Assembly (NCBI RefSeq): GCF_018622995.1
Contig: NZ_CP076022.1
Coordinates: 3,224,001 to 3,288,000 of the forward strand
Direction: 5' to 3'
DNA length: 64,000 nt
From: Arthrobacter jiangjiafuii
GTDB lineage: Bacteria; Actinomycetota; Actinomycetes; Actinomycetales; Micrococcaceae
Below, one piece after another: positions 25,664 through 33,744 of the stretch (its first letter is position 1; each line of letters starts with the position of its first letter). Under the pieces are notes generated by a model. That model was given only the letters and a program-made list of their open reading frames with translations. It was not told where the DNA came from and did no database searches. The position numbers and the translations under genes are program-made.

Positions 25664-27172
25664 TTACCTGCGCTCTGAATCCACCGATTCGGACTCGGCG
25701 CCGAAAGGCAGCGAATCGACGTCGAGCCGGGGGTTCTCATCCTGGGTCGCCACCAGCTCGCGGGCTTCGGCCACGGTGTCCACGCTGGGCATGGAGCCCG
25801 GCATCGGACGGTTGGCGGATTCCTTCATGATGAAGACCGCGACGGCGCCGACGACGGAGGTCGCCATCAGCCAGAAGGCCGGCATCATTTCGTTGTCCGT
25901 GAGGTTGATCAGGCCCTGCATGATCAACGGCGCGGTGCCGCCGAAGATGGCCACGGCAAAGTTGTACGAGATGCCCATGGCGCCGTAGCGGCTGGCCGTG
26001 GTGAACAGGGCAGGCAGCGCCGAGGCCAGGTTGGACACGTACAGCGTGACGGGCACGGCCAGCAGGACCAGGCCCAGCAGGGTGGACCAGACCGGGCCCA
26101 GGCCGATCAGCATGAACGCCGGAACCGCCAGCACAATGGTGGAACCGGCACCCATCAGCAGGACCGGCCGGCGGCCGATGCGGTCTGAGAGCTTCCCGGC
26201 CATCGGGATGCACAGGGCCATCAGCACCAGGACCGGGATGGTCAGCAGGGTGCCGTGCAGGGCGTCATAACCCATGGAGTCCGTCAGGTAGGACGGCATG
26301 TAGGACGTCAGTGTGTAGCCCACGGTGTTCGCAGCGGCGACCAGGACCATGGCGACGATGATCGGACGCCAGTAGAGGCCGATCATGGCCATGGTGCCGG
26401 GAGGCGTGACCGACTCGTCGGGGTTGTCCGAAGCAGCGTTTTCCTCCTGGGCATCCAGGGTGGCCTGGAATGCCGGGGATTCTTCGATCTTCAAACGGAA
26501 GTAGATCGCGATCATGCCGAGCGGGCCGGCGATCAGGAACGGAATGCGCCAGCCCCAGTCCAGCATGGTCTCGGCGCTGAGGGACAGCTGCATGATGGAG
26601 ACCACGCCGGCACCCAGGGCGAAGCCCATGTAGCTGCCCAGGTCCAGGATGCTGGAGAGGTAGCCGCGGCGCTTGTCCGAGGCGTATTCGGTCACGAAGG
26701 TGGTGGCGCCGGCATACTCGCCGCCGGTGGAGAACCCCTGGATGAGCTTCATGAGCACGAGGAGGACCGGAGCCCACATGCCGATCTGGTCATAGCCGGG
26801 CAGCAGCCCGATGACGAATGTCGAGGCTGCCATCAGGATCAGCGTGGTGGCCAGGGTCTTCTGGCGGCCCAGGCGGTCACCGAGGCGCCCGAAGATGACG
26901 CCGCCGAGCGGGCGGGCCAGGAAGGTTGCAGCGAAGACGCCCAGGCTGAAGATCAGCTGGGCGGAGGCGTCAGCCTCGGAGAGGAATACAGCACCCATAG
27001 TGACGGCGAGGTAGCCGTAGACACCGATGTCAAACCATTCCATGGTGTTGCCGACGACGGTTCCGCCGACGGCCTTTTTCATCATTGATTTGTCGACGAC
27101 GTTCACATCGTCGACACGAAGGCGCCGCCGCCTCAGGGCAGGGCGGCGCTTAATCGGTGCATCGGTAGGCAT
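25664..27172 (-). CDS. MFS metabolite:H+ symporter, ProP/ShiA-like
   Basis: 502 residues, 12 membrane helices. Motifs of the MHS family: GGTVVGNTMEWFDIGVYGYLA, FGRLGDRLGRQKTL, MKLIQGFSTGGEYAGA, and AGKLSDRIGRRPVL in the second half. Family members bring in osmolytes (proline, betaine) or organic acids such as shikimate or alpha-ketoglutarate with protons. ProP itself carries a long C-terminal coiled coil; here the tail of about 50 residues is acidic and lacks clear heptads, so osmosensing is doubtful. Monocistronic, with a 266-bp gap upstream to the SGNH hydrolase gene in which I see only an ordinary promoter-sized interval. Confidence 0.88.
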   Translation of the reverse strand: MPTDAPIKRRPALRRRRLRVDDVNVVDKSMMKKAVGGTVVGNTMEWFDIGVYGYLAVTMGAVFLSEADASAQLIFSLGVFAATFLARPLGGVIFGRLGDRLGRQKTLATTLILMAASTFVIGLLPGYDQIGMWAPVLLVLMKLIQGFSTGGEYAGATTFVTEYASDKRRGYLSSILDLGSYMGFALGAGVVSIMQLSLSAETMLDWGWRIPFLIAGPLGMIAIYFRLKIEESPAFQATLDAQEENAASDNPDESVTPPGTMAMIGLYWRPIIVAMVLVAAANTVGYTLTSYMPSYLTDSMGYDALHGTLLTIPVLVLMALCIPMAGKLSDRIGRRPVLLMGAGSTIVLAVPAFMLIGLGPVWSTLLGLVLLAVPVTLYVSNLASALPALFTTASRYGAMGISYNFAVAIFGGTAPLIMQGLINLTDNEMMPAFWLMATSVVGAVAVFIMKESANRPMPGSMPSVDTVAEARELVATQDENPRLDVDSLPFGAESESVDSERR

Positions 27173-27438
27173 GTTGGCTTTCTTTCCTAGAAGTCAGCTG
27201 CGTGTATCGGAAGCAACCAGCCCAGGGCCATATGAGGCTCTGGGAGACCATTAAGTTTAGGAAAGACTGCCTGAGTTGCCGAATTGCAGGCCGCTGAAAA
27301 CCCCGATTGGCGGGGCCGGAGGCAACGCTGTTCCCTGCTCCCATAAGAACTGGGGGCCATTCTATGAAACACGTCACTAGGGCGTATTTGCGGCCGCTTT
27401 TACCCTCCGGGAAGATGAATCACAGCGTCATTCGCAGG

Positions 27439-28224
27439 TCAATTGCCTGCCGATGGCCGGATATGCACCGGCACCGGGTACTTCGCGGTGAGGTTGTCTC
27501 CGGAGGAGACGCCCCGCAGCCTGCGTCCGACCCACGGCCCCAGGTATTCCCGGGCCCACTGGGCATCATGCCGCAGCCGCTCGGCGCGGGTCCGGGCGGG
27601 CGGCGCCTCCAGCTCCGGCAGGTCGATCGCGTCGGTGCGGCGCAGGACTTCCAGGACCTTCTTGGCGGTGAGCATGTGCCCGGCCGGTGACATGTGGAGC
27701 CGGTCGATGTCCCAGAACCGCTCGTCCTGGAGTTCCTTCATCCGCCAATAATCCACCAGCTCGGCCCCATGGCGGTCCGCGGCCTCCCGCACCAGCTCGT
27801 TGTACAGGGCGGTGCGTCCGCGGGTGGCACCGAAAACCGGAGATTTGCCGGAGTCAAAGCCGGTGAATACGAGCACTGCTGCCCCGGACGCGCAGAGCTT
27901 CGCGATGCCGGCGTCGTAGGCGTCCACAATCGCATCAATGTCCACCTTCGGGCGCAGGATGTCGTTGCCGCCGGCATAAATGGTGACCAGGGTCGGTTCC
28001 AGCGCGATCGCTGCGTCCACCTGCTCCGCCAGTACCTGATGCAGTTTTTTGCCGCGGATCGCGAGATTGGCGTAGCCCCAGGAGGAATCCGCAAGGATCA
28101 GCTGCTCGGCCACGCGGTCCGCCCAGCCGCGGACGCCGTTGGGCCGGGATTCGTCCCAGTCCCCCACGCCTTCGGTAAAGGAATCGCCCAAGGCCACATA
28201 ACGAGAATCAAAAGTCACCTTCAC
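27439..28224 (-). CDS. SGNH/GDSL family hydrolase
   Basis: 261 residues. The four SGNH blocks are visible: GDSFTEG with nucleophile Ser, Gly/Asn region YANLAIRGK, GGND, and DRLHMS with the catalytic Asp and His. No signal peptide, so probably cytoplasmic, acting as an esterase or deacylase on an unknown substrate. The C-terminal 70 residues (ARTRAERLRHDAQWAREYLGPWVGRRLRG) are a conserved extension in actinobacterial homologues. GTG start with GGAGG 11 bases upstream; a second GTG two codons in would be spaced further. Confidence 0.88.
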   Translation of the reverse strand: MKVTFDSRYVALGDSFTEGVGDWDESRPNGVRGWADRVAEQLILADSSWGYANLAIRGKKLHQVLAEQVDAAIALEPTLVTIYAGGNDILRPKVDIDAIVDAYDAGIAKLCASGAAVLVFTGFDSGKSPVFGATRGRTALYNELVREAADRHGAELVDYWRMKELQDERFWDIDRLHMSPAGHMLTAKKVLEVLRRTDAIDLPELEAPPARTRAERLRHDAQWAREYLGPWVGRRLRGVSSGDNLTAKYPVPVHIRPSAGN

Positions 28225-28350
28225 AGGTTACAAGTCCTCCTTCCCCGTTCCCGCACCGGGCACCGCGGGGCCTTCGGGCGGATTAGACTCGGAACAAGCC
28301 CGCATACTTCGTGAAACGCCACCCTGTTTCGCTGCAACCAAAAGGACTCC

Positions 28351-29322
28351 ATGGCCAGCTCAGCCAGCTCAGCCGCCGGAACGCGCCGGCGCGCCGCCGT
28401 CGTCGTGAATCCCATCAAGAAGACGGACTATGACATCCGTGCCCTTATCGACGGAATCTGCAGGGATGAGGGGTGGGATGAGCCGATGTGGCTGGAAACC
28501 ACCAAGGAGGATCCCGGCCGCGGCATGGCCCGCGAGGCCTTGGAAGCCGGTGTGGACCTGGTGATCGCCGCTGGTGGAGACGGCACGGTGCGCTGCGTCG
28601 CAGCGGAGCTGACCGGTACGGACACCCCGCTTGGCCTGCTGCCGCTGGGAACCGGTAACCTCCTGGCCCGGAACCTGGACATAGCCGTGGATGATCCGGA
28701 AGGCGCCGTCACCGCAGCCCTCACTGGCACCGACCGCCGCATCGACGTCGTGCATGTCACCCTGGACCGGGAATTGAAGGGCGACGTTTTCCTGGTCATG
28801 GCAGGCCTGGGTTACGACGCAGCCCTGATGGGCGATACGAATGACGCGCTCAAGGACCGCGTTGGCTGGCTGGCCTATGTTGACGCCGGCGTCCGCAATC
28901 TCCCCGGCAAGCCGGTCAAGAGCACCATCCGGATGGACGGCGGCAAGGAAATCTCCGGCCATCCCCGTTCTGTGATGGGCGGAAACTGCGGAAAGATCGT
29001 GGGCGGCCTGGAGATTTTCCCCGGCGCCCGGATCGACGACGGTTTGCTGGACATCATGACCATGGCGCCCAAGGGGCGGTTCGGCTGGTTCGCCGTCGTC
29101 GCCGGGCTGCTGCGCCGGGGCAAAGGAAAAGGAACCTCGGTGGAGTACTACCAGTGCAAGGAAGCGGAGATCTTCACCGAGGTTCCGCAGGAATTCGAGG
29201 TCGACGGCGACCATTTGGGGAAGGCCTCGCACGTGGCCTTCCGGGTTGACCCCAGTGCCCTGCGGGTCCGGATGGCGCACGGGAAGAAAGACCCGGCGAT
29301 CCTGTCCGACCCGCAGGTCTAG
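28351..29322 (+). CDS. Diacylglycerol kinase-family lipid kinase
   Basis: 323 residues. Diacylglycerol-kinase catalytic domain: AAVVVNPIKK near the start, AGGDGTVRCVAAEL (ATP-binding GGDGT), LPLGTGNLLARNL and MAGLGYDAAL, then the C-terminal beta domain (FPGARIDDGLLDIMT, EVDGD). Family members phosphorylate diacylglycerol, sphingoid bases or related lipids (YegS/DgkB/BmrU type); the lipid here is unknown. AAGGA lies four bases before the ATG. Divergent from the SGNH hydrolase and convergent with the M23 peptidase gene. Confidence 0.9.
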   Translation: MASSASSAAGTRRRAAVVVNPIKKTDYDIRALIDGICRDEGWDEPMWLETTKEDPGRGMAREALEAGVDLVIAAGGDGTVRCVAAELTGTDTPLGLLPLGTGNLLARNLDIAVDDPEGAVTAALTGTDRRIDVVHVTLDRELKGDVFLVMAGLGYDAALMGDTNDALKDRVGWLAYVDAGVRNLPGKPVKSTIRMDGGKEISGHPRSVMGGNCGKIVGGLEIFPGARIDDGLLDIMTMAPKGRFGWFAVVAGLLRRGKGKGTSVEYYQCKEAEIFTEVPQEFEVDGDHLGKASHVAFRVDPSALRVRMAHGKKDPAILSDPQV

Positions 29323-29324
29323 GG

Positions 29325-29365
29325 ATTACGCTCCGGATGACGTTCCGGGGCTGACGCTCCGGGGC
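29325..29365 (+). repeat. Short imperfect tandem repeat after the lipid kinase gene
   Basis: Three adjacent units of about 12-15 bases with core ACG(C/T)TCCGG (ATTACGCTCCGG, ATGACGTTCCGGGGC, TGACGCTCCGGGGC) in the gap between two convergent genes. Function unknown. Confidence 0.6.
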
Positions 29366-29375
29366 GCCTGCCGGG

Positions 29376-30443
29376 TCAGAGACCCAGCAGGGGCGCGGGA
29401 TCGATGTACTCGCCGTCGCGGAGCATCTCGAAGTGCAGGTGGGGTCCGGTGGAGTTACCGGTGGTACCGACCGTACCGATCTGCTGGTTGAAGTCCACGT
29501 GCTGTCCCACGTCGACGAGGATCTCGTTCATGTGGTTGTAGGTGGTCTCCAGGCCGTTACCGTGGTCAATCACCACCCGCAGGCCGCCGTACTGGTGGTA
29601 TTCCGCGTAGGTGACCGTGCCCTCGGCGAAGGACTTTACGGGGGTACCGGTATTGGCGCCGAAGTCGATGCCGTTATGGAGCTCCGCGGCTCCTGCGGGC
29701 ATCAGCGGATTCACATTGGACCGCCAGCCAAACTCATTGGTCACCCAAATGTCGTCCAGGGGCACCGACGGTGCCGGTTCCTCGGCGACGGGCTCGGGAG
29801 CGGGTTCCTCAGCCGGAGCTGCCTCTTCTGCCGGGGCCTGCGCTTCACCGGTTTCCGGTGCGGCTGCGGATTCGTGTTTGCCACCTTCGGCATCAGCGGC
29901 AGCGTCGCCGCCTTCTGTCGAGGCTTCGGCTCCTGCGGCGCCCGTCCCGGGGTCTCCGCCTGTCTGGCCTTCACCTGCGCCGGCTTCCCCTGCGCCGGCT
30001 TCGCCGCCGCTCGCCGCAGAACCGGTTGCGTTCCCGGCTCCCGGATCCGTCTTGCCGTACAGGAGCTCATCCAGTTGCGAAACAACCGACGTGCGCTCTA
30101 TCTCAAACGGCTCTGTTGCATGCGCTGTTCCCACAACGACCCCACCCAGGGCCACGGCCGTTCCGGCGCTCAGGACAGCGGTCTTGCGCAGCGGCGTGGA
30201 CAACCAGTCCCGCTTCAGGGACCCGGCCCTAACCGCCGGGGGAAGCTTTTCGGGCAGCTGCTTGGCGAGTTCGGTTACCGCCGGAGGAAGCTTCTCGGGC
30301 AGCTGCTTGGCAAAGGCGGACACCTTCGTCGGAACCTTCTCGGGCAGGTGCTTTCCAACTGCCGACTTCATCTCCAGCCCCGGGGGCCGGTTATCAGTGG
30401 CCCAGTTCAGAACCCGGGCCTTGAGCTCGGAAATGTATCGCAT
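29376..30443 (-). CDS. M23 family peptidoglycan endopeptidase, membrane-anchored
   Basis: 355 residues. The N-terminus has repeats of about 16 residues built on KQLPEKLPPAV (residues 30-75), then a membrane helix (KTAVLSAGTAVALGGVVVGTAHA, about 91-113) that may be a signal or an anchor. Residues about 135-225 are an Ala/Glu/Pro/Gly-rich linker, suited to crossing the wall. The C-terminal LytM/M23 domain has the zinc motifs HNGIDFG (HxxxD) and HLHF, with NEFGWR at its start. It should cut peptidoglycan cross-bridges in growth or division. Repeated GTGAC motifs lie about 140-180 bp upstream. Confidence 0.9.
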   Translation of the reverse strand: MRYISELKARVLNWATDNRPPGLEMKSAVGKHLPEKVPTKVSAFAKQLPEKLPPAVTELAKQLPEKLPPAVRAGSLKRDWLSTPLRKTAVLSAGTAVALGGVVVGTAHATEPFEIERTSVVSQLDELLYGKTDPGAGNATGSAASGGEAGAGEAGAGEGQTGGDPGTGAAGAEASTEGGDAAADAEGGKHESAAAPETGEAQAPAEEAAPAEEPAPEPVAEEPAPSVPLDDIWVTNEFGWRSNVNPLMPAGAAELHNGIDFGANTGTPVKSFAEGTVTYAEYHQYGGLRVVIDHGNGLETTYNHMNEILVDVGQHVDFNQQIGTVGTTGNSTGPHLHFEMLRDGEYIDPAPLLGL

Positions 30444-30578
30444 GGTCTCTGTTGAGATATTCGTAATTCGTCACCTCTGTGCAATCTCGGCAAAGGGGTA
30501 GTGAAAAATGAACCTCAGAGTGTGGGCCGGGCGGTCTTCGTCCAACCCATAGTCCACTTTACCGATGATGGTTTTTCA

Positions 30579-30624
30579 GTGACACAGAATGTGACCAAGG
30601 CCCATAACAGGTGTGACCAAGGCC
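30579..30624. promoter_or_regulatory. Three direct GTGAC repeats upstream of the M23 gene (MtrA-like site?)
   Basis: GTGAC occurs at 30579-30583, 30591-30595 and 30613-30617. The last two sit inside a perfect 13-base direct repeat TGTGACCAAGGCC (30590-30602 and 30612-30624), 22 bp start to start. On the minus strand (that of the M23 gene) they read GTCAC(A). The mycobacterial response regulator MtrA binds GTCACA-type direct repeats and controls wall hydrolases, so this is a candidate MtrA site; that is inference. Confidence 0.45.
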
Positions 30625-30675
30625 GATTTACCCCCGCGAGCAGTGCAGGGAGGCGCCGCTTGCACTGGTTCAGGA

Positions 30676-31737
30676 CTAGAGTTCAGCGCGTCCGCTGCGC
30701 CAGTAACCCATGAAGGCGACCTGCTTGCGGTCAATCCCCGCTTCGCTCACCAGATACCGGCGCAGGCCGCGGACCATGCCAGCTTCACCGGCGATCCAGG
30801 CGTAAAAGGGCAGCGCACCGGCGGGGGTCTGCGGATTCGGCGAGGACAACACCGCGGCCGGAGTCAGCCGCTGCGGTGTTTCCCACAGGATGGCCTCGTC
30901 CACGTTGACGTCTTCCATCTCGGGGCGGGGGTGCGGAATGGGCCCGCCGTCCACCGATGCCCAGCCGGGAAGGGCCACTGTTGCGCGGACCGCCCCTTCC
31001 AGCAGCTCGCCGTGCGGTCGGCCGGCGCGGGGCAGCCACCTGATCTGGACCGACGAGGCGGTGGGAGCGGGCTGGATATCCGCGCTGTCAGGGACTTCCA
31101 GGAGGGCGTGCCCGGTGATGTCCGACGGCAGCGACTCCAGGATGGCGGTGATGGCAGGAACTGCTGTCTCGTCGCCGGCGAGCAGGATGTGCCGTGCCAT
31201 CCCGGGGCGCCACTCGATGCCGCCGTAGGATTCCGCGGTAACGCACTGAGCCACGTTGGGGCCGATGATGCTGACCCGGTCCCCGGGTGCCGCCGTGGCC
31301 GCCCAGCTGGAAGCCGGGCCGCCCTTGCCCTCGGCATCGAAATGCAGCACAAAGTCGACGTCGATCTCCGGGTCCTCACCGGAGCAGCGGGCGGCGCGGA
31401 CTGTGTAGGTGCGCATCGAACCGCGGGCCTCCTGTGCCAGGGCCAGCCAGTTCCGGTACCAGCCGTTGTCGCTGCAGTCGAACTCCGGCAGCGGAAGCCG
31501 GTTGCCGCCGTCGTCCACCGACGGCACCACCACCTTGATCCGCAGGTCGTGGGTCTGCCCCTGCACGCCGAACTCGGACAGGCACTGCCCGGCAAACGTG
31601 ATCCGCTGGAAGTTTCCGCTCAGCCGCACCACCTTCCGCACTTCGACATCGAAGCAGATCACCGCTCCCGCGCTTGAAGCACGGCGTGCCCTGCGGGGAA
31701 GCGCCGTTGCTCCGGTTCGGGTGCTGACCTGCGTCAT
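30676..31737 (-). CDS. Siderophore-interacting protein (ferric reductase, ViuB-like)
   Basis: 353 residues. FAD-binding domain at residues 25-150 (GNFQRITFAG, RTYTVRAAR, DFVLH) and NAD(P)H-binding SIP domain at 185-350 (ARHILLAGDETAVPAI, ALLEVPDS, WIAGEAGMVRGLRRYL, RKQVAFMGYWRSGRAE). These cytoplasmic flavoproteins reduce the ferric siderophore to release iron. The protein is longer than most SIPs because of an insertion at about 265-300. Last gene of the iron operon; the start overlaps the ATPase stop by four bases. Confidence 0.93.
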   Translation of the reverse strand: MTQVSTRTGATALPRRARRASSAGAVICFDVEVRKVVRLSGNFQRITFAGQCLSEFGVQGQTHDLRIKVVVPSVDDGGNRLPLPEFDCSDNGWYRNWLALAQEARGSMRTYTVRAARCSGEDPEIDVDFVLHFDAEGKGGPASSWAATAAPGDRVSIIGPNVAQCVTAESYGGIEWRPGMARHILLAGDETAVPAITAILESLPSDITGHALLEVPDSADIQPAPTASSVQIRWLPRAGRPHGELLEGAVRATVALPGWASVDGGPIPHPRPEMEDVNVDEAILWETPQRLTPAAVLSSPNPQTPAGALPFYAWIAGEAGMVRGLRRYLVSEAGIDRKQVAFMGYWRSGRAEL

Positions 31738-32672
31738 GATGCTGCCTCCAGGCGGGTATCGGTGTTCCGGGCGGATCGGATCTCGTGCGGGTTCGGCAGG
31801 TATCCGCCGGGAGCGGGCGGAGCAGCCGGTTTCGGCGCCGACCCGTGGTGACGGCCCAAAGGAACCACCATAGGCGTCCCGGAGACGGGATCAGTGATGA
31901 CCCTGGAAACAAGTCCAAATACGTCCTGGACCAGGTCTTCGGTCACGACGTCGGCGGGTGCGCCCTGGGCAGTGATGGCGCCGCCCTTCATGGCGATCAG
32001 GTGATCCGCGTAGCGGGCGGCCAGGTTCAGGTCATGCAGGACAATGGCCACCGTGGTGCCGGCGCGGCGGTTCAGGTCGGTGACCAGGTCAAGCACCTCG
32101 ATCTGGTGGGTGACATCCAGGAAGGTGGTCGGCTCATCCAGCAGCAGGATCTCCGTCTCCTGCGCCAGGGCCATGGCAATCCAGACCCGCTGGCGCTGCC
32201 CGCCGGAGAGCTCGTCCACATTCCGTTCGGCCAGCTCCAGCGTTCCGGTGGCTTCCAGCGCGGCGGCCACGGCGTCGTCGTCTGCCGGGGTCCACTGCCG
32301 GAACCAGCCCTGGTGCGGATAGCGGCCGCGGCCCACCAGGTCGGCCACTGTGATGCCGTCGGGGGCGGTGGGGGTCTGCGGCAGCAGGCCCAGGGTGCGG
32401 GCGACCTCGCGGGCGGGCTTGGAGCGGATATCGCTGCCGCCGAGCAGCACTGTGCCGCCGGCAGGCTTGAGCAGGCGGGAAAGTCCGCGCAGCAGGGTCG
32501 ACTTTCCACACGCGTTGGCGCCAACGATCATGGTGATCTTGCCGGCGGGCAGCGTCACGGACAGGCCGTCCACCACGATGCGCTCCCCGTAGGAGAGCAC
32601 CAGGTCCTGCGCGCTGAGCGACTGCGGGGTCTGGGGAGCTTCCGGGGTCTGGGAGTTTTTCGGGTTGCCCAT
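31734..32672 (-). CDS. Ferric siderophore ABC importer ATPase (FecE/FepC-like)
   Basis: 312 residues. Walker A VGANACGKSTLLRG, Q-loop LPQTPTAPDGITV, signature LSGGQRQRVW, Walker B ILLLDEPTTFLD and switch VLHDLNLAARYAD are intact. It drives uptake through the two permeases encoded upstream. The C-terminus has about 45 extra Pro/Ala-rich residues. One-base gap to the upstream permease gene, four-base overlap with the SIP gene. Confidence 0.95.
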   Translation of the reverse strand: MGNPKNSQTPEAPQTPQSLSAQDLVLSYGERIVVDGLSVTLPAGKITMIVGANACGKSTLLRGLSRLLKPAGGTVLLGGSDIRSKPAREVARTLGLLPQTPTAPDGITVADLVGRGRYPHQGWFRQWTPADDDAVAAALEATGTLELAERNVDELSGGQRQRVWIAMALAQETEILLLDEPTTFLDVTHQIEVLDLVTDLNRRAGTTVAIVLHDLNLAARYADHLIAMKGGAITAQGAPADVVTEDLVQDVFGLVSRVITDPVSGTPMVVPLGRHHGSAPKPAAPPAPGGYLPNPHEIRSARNTDTRLEAAS

Positions 32673-32673
32673 C

Positions 32674-33744
32674 TTAGCCTCCTCGGCCTACACGGTTGGA
32701 TGTGACCAGCAGCCACAGCAGGAAAGGGGCACCCAGGGCGCCGGTCACCACTCCCACCGGCAGGGAAATGCCAGGCACCAGGTTGGCGCCGGCAAAGTCA
32801 GCGGCGAGCACGATCACCGCTCCCACCAGGGCGGATGCTGCCAGGGAATGGCGGCCGCGCAGCAGGCGGTGCGCGATGGGCCCGGACAGGAAGGCCACAA
32901 AGGAGATCGGTCCGGCTGCTGCTGTGGCCACTGCGGCCAGGGCGACGCCGGTGATGAGCAGTCCCAGCCGGGATGCCTCCACGCGCAGGCCGAGCCCGGC
33001 GGCGGCGTCGTCGCCCAGTTCCAGACCGCGCAGCTGCCGCGCGAGCACTGCCACGGCCGGCAGCAGCACCAGCAGCGCGCCGGCCAGCACCACGGCGCGG
33101 TCCCAGCTGGCCGGATTCAGCGACCCGTTCAGCCAAACCAGGGCCTGCGTGGCGGTCCGGGCGTCGGTGCGCGTCATGAGGAAGGTGACAATGGCCTGCA
33201 GGACGGCGGCGAAGCCGATGCCGACCAGGATCAGCCGGTACCCGGCCGCTCCCCCGCGCCTGGCGAGCAGGTAGATCGCCAGTGCCACCAGCAGGGCACC
33301 GGCCAGCGCGGCCAGGGACACGGAGGTGCCGGCCGCGCCGAAGACGATAATGGCCACCACGGCACTGGCGCTGGCGCCGTAGCTGATACCGATGATGTCC
33401 GGGCTGGCCAGCGGGTTGCGCAGCATGGTCTGGAAAATGCTGCCGGCGATCCCGAAGGCGGCACCCACCATGGTGCCGATCACGGCCCGGGGCAGCTTGC
33501 TCTCCATCACGATGTAGGTGGCGCCCTGCAGCTGCTCGCCGCCAAGGATGCGGAAAAAGTCGGGAATGGTCACCGTGTAGGTGCCCAGCAGGATGTTCAC
33601 GGCAAAGAGAACGACGACGGCGGCGCCCAGGGCGGCGATGACGGTGCCCAACCGCCGGGAGGTGCGGCGGCGGGCTGAGCGGACAATGTCTGCCGCGGTT
33701 CCGGAGCCCGGGGCCTTCGGGTTCCGGTCCAACAGTGCACTCAC
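32674..33744 (-). CDS. Ferric siderophore ABC permease (FecD/FepG-like)
   Basis: 356 residues from the GTG at 33744, chosen because it overlaps the preceding stop in GTGA and the FecCD domain begins soon after; an upstream frame extension overlaps the other permease. About nine to ten helices with GAAFGIAGSIFQTMLRNPLASPDIIGIS (FecCD hallmark), GLELGDDAAAGLG and GPISFVAFLSGPIAHRLL. Pairs with the FecC-like subunit and the ATPase. Confidence 0.93.
   Translation of the reverse strand: MSALLDRNPKAPGSGTAADIVRSARRRTSRRLGTVIAALGAAVVVLFAVNILLGTYTVTIPDFFRILGGEQLQGATYIVMESKLPRAVIGTMVGAAFGIAGSIFQTMLRNPLASPDIIGISYGASASAVVAIIVFGAAGTSVSLAALAGALLVALAIYLLARRGGAAGYRLILVGIGFAAVLQAIVTFLMTRTDARTATQALVWLNGSLNPASWDRAVVLAGALLVLLPAVAVLARQLRGLELGDDAAAGLGLRVEASRLGLLITGVALAAVATAAAGPISFVAFLSGPIAHRLLRGRHSLAASALVGAVIVLAADFAGANLVPGISLPVGVVTGALGAPFLLWLLVTSNRVGRGG

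Noticed and set aside
27173-27438. Iron box or small RNA in the 266-bp gap
   Set aside because: AT-rich pieces such as TTAAGTTTAGGAAAG do not match the iron consensus, and no stable hairpin or T-run was seen.
30444-30675. c-di-AMP (ydaO-type) riboswitch before the M23 peptidase
   Set aside because: The conserved core elements were not recognisable in the minus-strand leader; only the GTGAC repeats stand out.
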